DNA of 15,639 nucleotides from 13-1-40CM-64-14 sp036393975 (GTDB lineage: Bacteria; Sysuimicrobiota; Sysuimicrobiia; Sysuimicrobiales; Kaftiobacteriaceae), in contig DASWFZ010000084.1 of NCBI GenBank assembly GCA_036393975.1, positions 1-15,639 on the forward strand, read 5' to 3'. This document shows positions 12,915 through 15,639 of the stretch, one piece after another. The notes under the pieces are model-generated. The model made no database searches. It was not told where the DNA came from and was given only the letters and a program-made list of their open reading frames with translations. Positions within the stretch are counted from its first letter, which is position 1, and each line of letters begins with the position of its first letter. The position numbers and the translations under genes are program-made.

Positions 12915-15242
12915 GTGGTGACCGAGGCGACGACACGATGGGTCGGGCGAGCGGTGCGGCGCCTCGAGGACCCGCGTTTTCTGCGTGGCCAGGCGCGCTA
13001 CGTCGACGACATCGTGCTGCCGCAGATGGCGTATCTCGCGGTCGTCCGCAGCGCGGCCGCGCATGCGCAGGTGCGCCGCGTGGATGTGCGCGCCGCCGCG
13101 GCGGGTCCCGCGGTGCTGACCGTTGTGGTGGGGACCGACCTCGCCGGGTCCATCTCCCCCGTTCCGCCTAACGCCGTCGAAGGTGCTCAGGTTGCCCCGG
13201 TGCCGCACCCAGTCCTTGCCCGGGACCGTGTGCGCTATGTCGGTGAGCCAGTCGCCGCTGTCCTGGCCGAGACCCGTGCGGCAGCCGAAGATGCCGCGTC
13301 GTTAATTGACATCGAATATGACACGCTGCCGGTGATCACCGACCCCCTGCAGGCGCAATCGGCAGCGGCGCTCCACGGCGCGGCCCCACAGAACGTCTTG
13401 CTCCGCTGGGTGCGTTCCTCTGGAGACGTGCAAGGCGCTTTTGCGTCTGCCTCCCGGATCGTCGCGCAGCGTTTTCACATACCTCGCCTTGCCGCCGCGC
13501 CTATTGAGCCGCGCGGCGCTGTGGCGTCCTACGATCCCGGCACCGACCGGCTCACCGTGTGGTGCTCGGCGCAGGATCCTCACCGGCCACTTGCGCAGCT
13601 CAGCCGCGCGCTGAGTCGGCCAGACGACCGCATCCGCGTCATTGTCCCCGACGTCGGCGGGGCATTTGGGAGCAAGGGCGCCGTACCCGTGGAAGTCATC
13701 TTGGCGGCGTGGCTCGCGATGCGGGTGGGGCGGCCCGTTAAATGGGTGGAAGACCGTCGCGACAATCTGGCGGCATCCTACCAGGGTCGGGGGTTGGATG
13801 CGGAGATCGAGATCGCGCTGGATGCCGGGGGCACCATCCGGGCTCTGAGGGCGCGGTTGACCGCCGATCTGGGCGCCTACTTGTTCCCCTCCACTCCCGT
13901 TGTGCCGGTGACGACCGCCATGCTGTTGACGGGGACATATGCGATTCCGGCGGCCGCCGTGGAACTCGTCGGCGTCGCGACCAATAAAGTCCCCACCGGA
14001 CCCTATCGCGGTGCTGGCCGTCCGGAGGCAGCATACCTGCTAGAACGCGTGGTGGAGCTAGCTGCCCATGAAGTCGGCATCGATCCCGTTGCACTGCGGC
14101 GGCGCAACTTGGTGTCTGCCGACCAGTTCCCCTATCGCACCCCGTTGGGATTCACCTACGACTCGGGGAACTACGCTCGCGCCCTGGAACGGGTGTGCAC
14201 GCTACTGGATTACGACCGCTGGCGCAGAGACCAAGCGGCCGCGCGCCAGGAGGGACGTCTTGTAGGAATCGGAGTGGCGATGTATGTCGAACGCGCGGGA
14301 AGCGCGGTGTGGGAGAGTGCGGCGGTCAGCGTGACGCCCGCCGGGCATGCCATCGTGCGCATTGGATCCACCCCCACCGGTCAGGGCCACGTCACCACGT
14401 TCAGTCAGATCGTCGTTGATGCGCTGGGTATCGAGTTCGATGCAGTCACCATCGAGCAGGGCGACTCCGCCATCGTGCCGCGCGGGGTGGGGACCTTTGG
14501 CAGCCGCTCCATCACGATCGGGGGATCCGCGCTAGTGACCGCCCTCGAACAGATCAAGGTCAAAGCGGGACTCATCGCCGCCCACTTGCTCGAAGCGGGT
14601 GGGCAGGATATGGTCTGGACCGAGGGTCAGTTCCATGTGGGAGGCGCCCCGCAGCGAGGTGTCACACTGGCGGAGGTGGCCGCGGCGGCCTATCAACCTG
14701 GCCGCCTCCCGCGCGGGATGGCACTGGGATTGGAGGCCCACGGCGTGTTCCAGCTGCCAGGTCCCGTTTTTCCCTTTGGGGCGTACGCGGCGGTGGTTGA
14801 AGTCGATCCTCTCACTGGCGAGGTCGCGATTCACAAGCTCGTGGCCGTCGATGACGCAGGCCGCATCGTAAACCCGCTGCTCGCCGAAGGGCAAGTGATC
14901 GGCGCCGCCGCGCAGGGATTTGGGCAGGCGTGCCTTGAGGAGGTCGTCTACGGGGAAGACGGCCAGCTGCTCACGACGACGTTTGCGGACTATGCCCTCG
15001 CCCGTGCGCCGCAAGTTCCGACATTGACTGCGACATTTTTGGAAACGCTGTCCCCGCTGAACCCCTTGGGGGCCAAGGGCATCGGCGAGGCGGGTTCGAT
15101 CGCGACCCCCTCCGCCCTCGCCAATGCGGTTCTCGACGCCCTGGCGCCATTGGGGATACGGCACATGGACTTTCCGCTCACCCCCCGCCGCATCTGGGAC
15201 GCGATCGAAACCGCCACCCCGGGCCGCGTGGCGAGAGCGTAA
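12915..15242 (+). CDS. Molybdopterin-binding large subunit, xanthine dehydrogenase/CoxL-like family
   Basis: A 775-residue molybdenum hydroxylase catalytic subunit. Residues about 8-140 form the aldehyde oxidase/xanthine dehydrogenase a/b hammerhead (VGRAVRRLEDPRFLRGQARYVDDI, RDRVRYVGEPVAAVLAET). The rest is the molybdopterin-binding region with GGAFGSKG at 248-255, PYRGAGRPEA from 363, TGQGH near 490, and the catalytic Glu725 in KGIGEAGS. The loop reads PYRGAGR, not the AYxCSFR of form I CO dehydrogenase, so it is not a true CO oxidiser. Such enzymes hydroxylate N-heterocycles, aldehydes or purines with water as the oxygen source, using partner Fe-S and FAD subunits. No partner lies upstream in the window, and the next gene is a membrane protein. 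The start GTG 12915 has only a weak ribosome site; a second GTG follows at once. It is 26 bp behind the hydrolase. Confidence 0.93.
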   Translation: MVTEATTRWVGRAVRRLEDPRFLRGQARYVDDIVLPQMAYLAVVRSAAAHAQVRRVDVRAAAAGPAVLTVVVGTDLAGSISPVPPNAVEGAQVAPVPHPVLARDRVRYVGEPVAAVLAETRAAAEDAASLIDIEYDTLPVITDPLQAQSAAALHGAAPQNVLLRWVRSSGDVQGAFASASRIVAQRFHIPRLAAAPIEPRGAVASYDPGTDRLTVWCSAQDPHRPLAQLSRALSRPDDRIRVIVPDVGGAFGSKGAVPVEVILAAWLAMRVGRPVKWVEDRRDNLAASYQGRGLDAEIEIALDAGGTIRALRARLTADLGAYLFPSTPVVPVTTAMLLTGTYAIPAAAVELVGVATNKVPTGPYRGAGRPEAAYLLERVVELAAHEVGIDPVALRRRNLVSADQFPYRTPLGFTYDSGNYARALERVCTLLDYDRWRRDQAAARQEGRLVGIGVAMYVERAGSAVWESAAVSVTPAGHAIVRIGSTPTGQGHVTTFSQIVVDALGIEFDAVTIEQGDSAIVPRGVGTFGSRSITIGGSALVTALEQIKVKAGLIAAHLLEAGGQDMVWTEGQFHVGGAPQRGVTLAEVAAAAYQPGRLPRGMALGLEAHGVFQLPGPVFPFGAYAAVVEVDPLTGEVAIHKLVAVDDAGRIVNPLLAEGQVIGAAAQGFGQACLEEVVYGEDGQLLTTTFADYALARAPQVPTLTATFLETLSPLNPLGAKGIGEAGSIATPSALANAVLDALAPLGIRHMDFPLTPRRIWDAIETATPGRVARA

Positions 15243-15249
15243 CAGGACG

Positions 15250-15278
15250 GGTTCTCCCAGCTCCGATCGGGCGGAACC
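15250..15278 (+). terminator. Possible hairpin after the molybdenum hydroxylase gene
   Basis: GGTTC (15250-15254) pairs with GAACC (15274-15278), and CCC (15256-15258) with GGG (15269-15271), giving an interrupted stem with a ten-base loop. No T-run follows, so intrinsic termination would be inefficient. It lies eight bases after the stop codon and may mark the operon end or attenuate read-through into the next gene. Confidence 0.3.
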
Positions 15279-15307
15279 TGTGGCGGCCATGTCGAAGAGG
15301 ACGATGG

Positions 15308-15639
15308 ATGATCGGTGGGCGTGCCATGAGTGTCTATCTCATTCTGAAGTTTGTGCACGTCGTGCTCGCCATCATCGCCGTGGGCGCAAATGCGACCTAT
15401 GGGGTATGGCTGGCACTGGGTGCTCGCGAGCCACAGCACTTGCGCATTCTCCTGCGCGGAATCCAATTTCTTGATCGGCGCATCGCGAATCCCGCGTACG
15501 GACTGCTGCTCCTCACTGGGCTAGCGATGCTGGCAGTGGGTCACCTGAACGCGCGGACGCCGTGGATCACGGTTGCGTTGATCCTCTTCGTCGTGGCTGT
15601 CGCGGTGGGAGTCGCGGGCTTCGATCGCGCGCTGGAACG
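15308..15639 (+). CDS. DUF2269-like integral membrane protein (partial, runs off right edge)
   Basis: At least 110 codons with no stop before the window end. The sequence starts MIGGRAMSVYLILKFVHVVLAIIAVG, continues with a helix-turn carrying GIQFLDRRIANPAYGLLLLTGLAMLAVG, then a third hydrophobic stretch WITVALILFVVAVAVGVAGF. Three membrane helices are visible (about 8-27, 60-76 and 83-102). The KFVHVVLAI opening and the conserved Asn-Pro before the second helix resemble DUF2269, a family of predicted four-helix integral membrane proteins with no known reaction. ATG 15308 is chosen because GAGG (15297-15300) lies seven bases away; ATG 15326 is the alternative. It is 65 bp after the molybdenum hydroxylase, with a weak hairpin between, so membership of the operon is uncertain. 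Confidence 0.72.
   Translation, partial: MIGGRAMSVYLILKFVHVVLAIIAVGANATYGVWLALGAREPQHLRILLRGIQFLDRRIANPAYGLLLLTGLAMLAVGHLNARTPWITVALILFVVAVAVGVAGFDRALE

Noticed and set aside
12915..15242. Carbon monoxide dehydrogenase (form I) catalytic subunit
   Set aside because: The diagnostic AYxCSFR loop is absent; the loop reads PYRGAGR, as in other members of the xanthine dehydrogenase family.
14532..15290. Minus-strand open frame of 252 codons opposite the molybdenum hydroxylase C-terminus
   Set aside because: The plus strand holds the catalytic GEAG motif in this stretch; the antisense product has no recognisable features.

Overview
The window is GC-rich, densely packed bacterial chromosomal DNA with no RNA genes, transposons or CRISPR seen. 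A YerB-type lipoprotein (DUF3048), a roadblock/LC7 protein, and an oxidative pathway built from a TPP/lipoate 2-oxo acid dehydrogenase and a molybdenum hydroxylase suggest a free-living, probably aerobic heterotroph. DUF3048 proteins are best known from Bacillota, Chloroflexota, Actinomycetota and related candidate phyla, so I lean toward such a lineage. The sequence alone does not settle the taxon.

Left part (1-2703, minus strand): a roadblock/LC7 protein running off the left edge, a DUF3048 lipoprotein, and a carboxylesterase-type alpha/beta hydrolase. These look like ordinary chromosomal genes. A divergent promoter region of about 130 bp (2704-2836) holds a candidate GntR/FadR-type operator.

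Middle and right part (2837-15242, plus strand): one long apparent operon of eleven genes with overlaps or very short gaps. The order is: FadR-type GntR regulator; 3-hydroxyisobutyrate dehydrogenase-like beta-hydroxyacid dehydrogenase; E1 alpha and E1 beta of an acetoin/pyruvate dehydrogenase-like complex; an M24 (creatinase/aminopeptidase P fold) protein with one metal ligand replaced; the lipoyl E2 acyltransferase; a three-gene ABC importer of the TauABC/SsuABC/NMT1 type (ATPase, permease, periplasmic binding protein); an alpha/beta hydrolase resembling the C-C bond hydrolase of nicotine breakdown (2,6-dihydroxypseudooxynicotine hydrolase type); and a xanthine dehydrogenase/CoxL-type molybdopterin large subunit. 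The right edge cuts a DUF2269 membrane protein.

Taken together this reads as an inducible uptake-and-breakdown cluster for one unidentified small molecule. The importer brings it in, the molybdenum hydroxylase and M24 protein modify it, the alpha/beta hydrolase cleaves a C-C or ester bond, the beta-hydroxyacid dehydrogenase makes an oxo acid or semialdehyde, and the E1/E2 complex turns an oxo product into an acyl-CoA. The E3 (lipoamide dehydrogenase) and the FAD and Fe-S partners of the molybdenum hydroxylase are absent from the window. The substrate is unknown to me, and the pathway order is inference from gene families and co-transcription.
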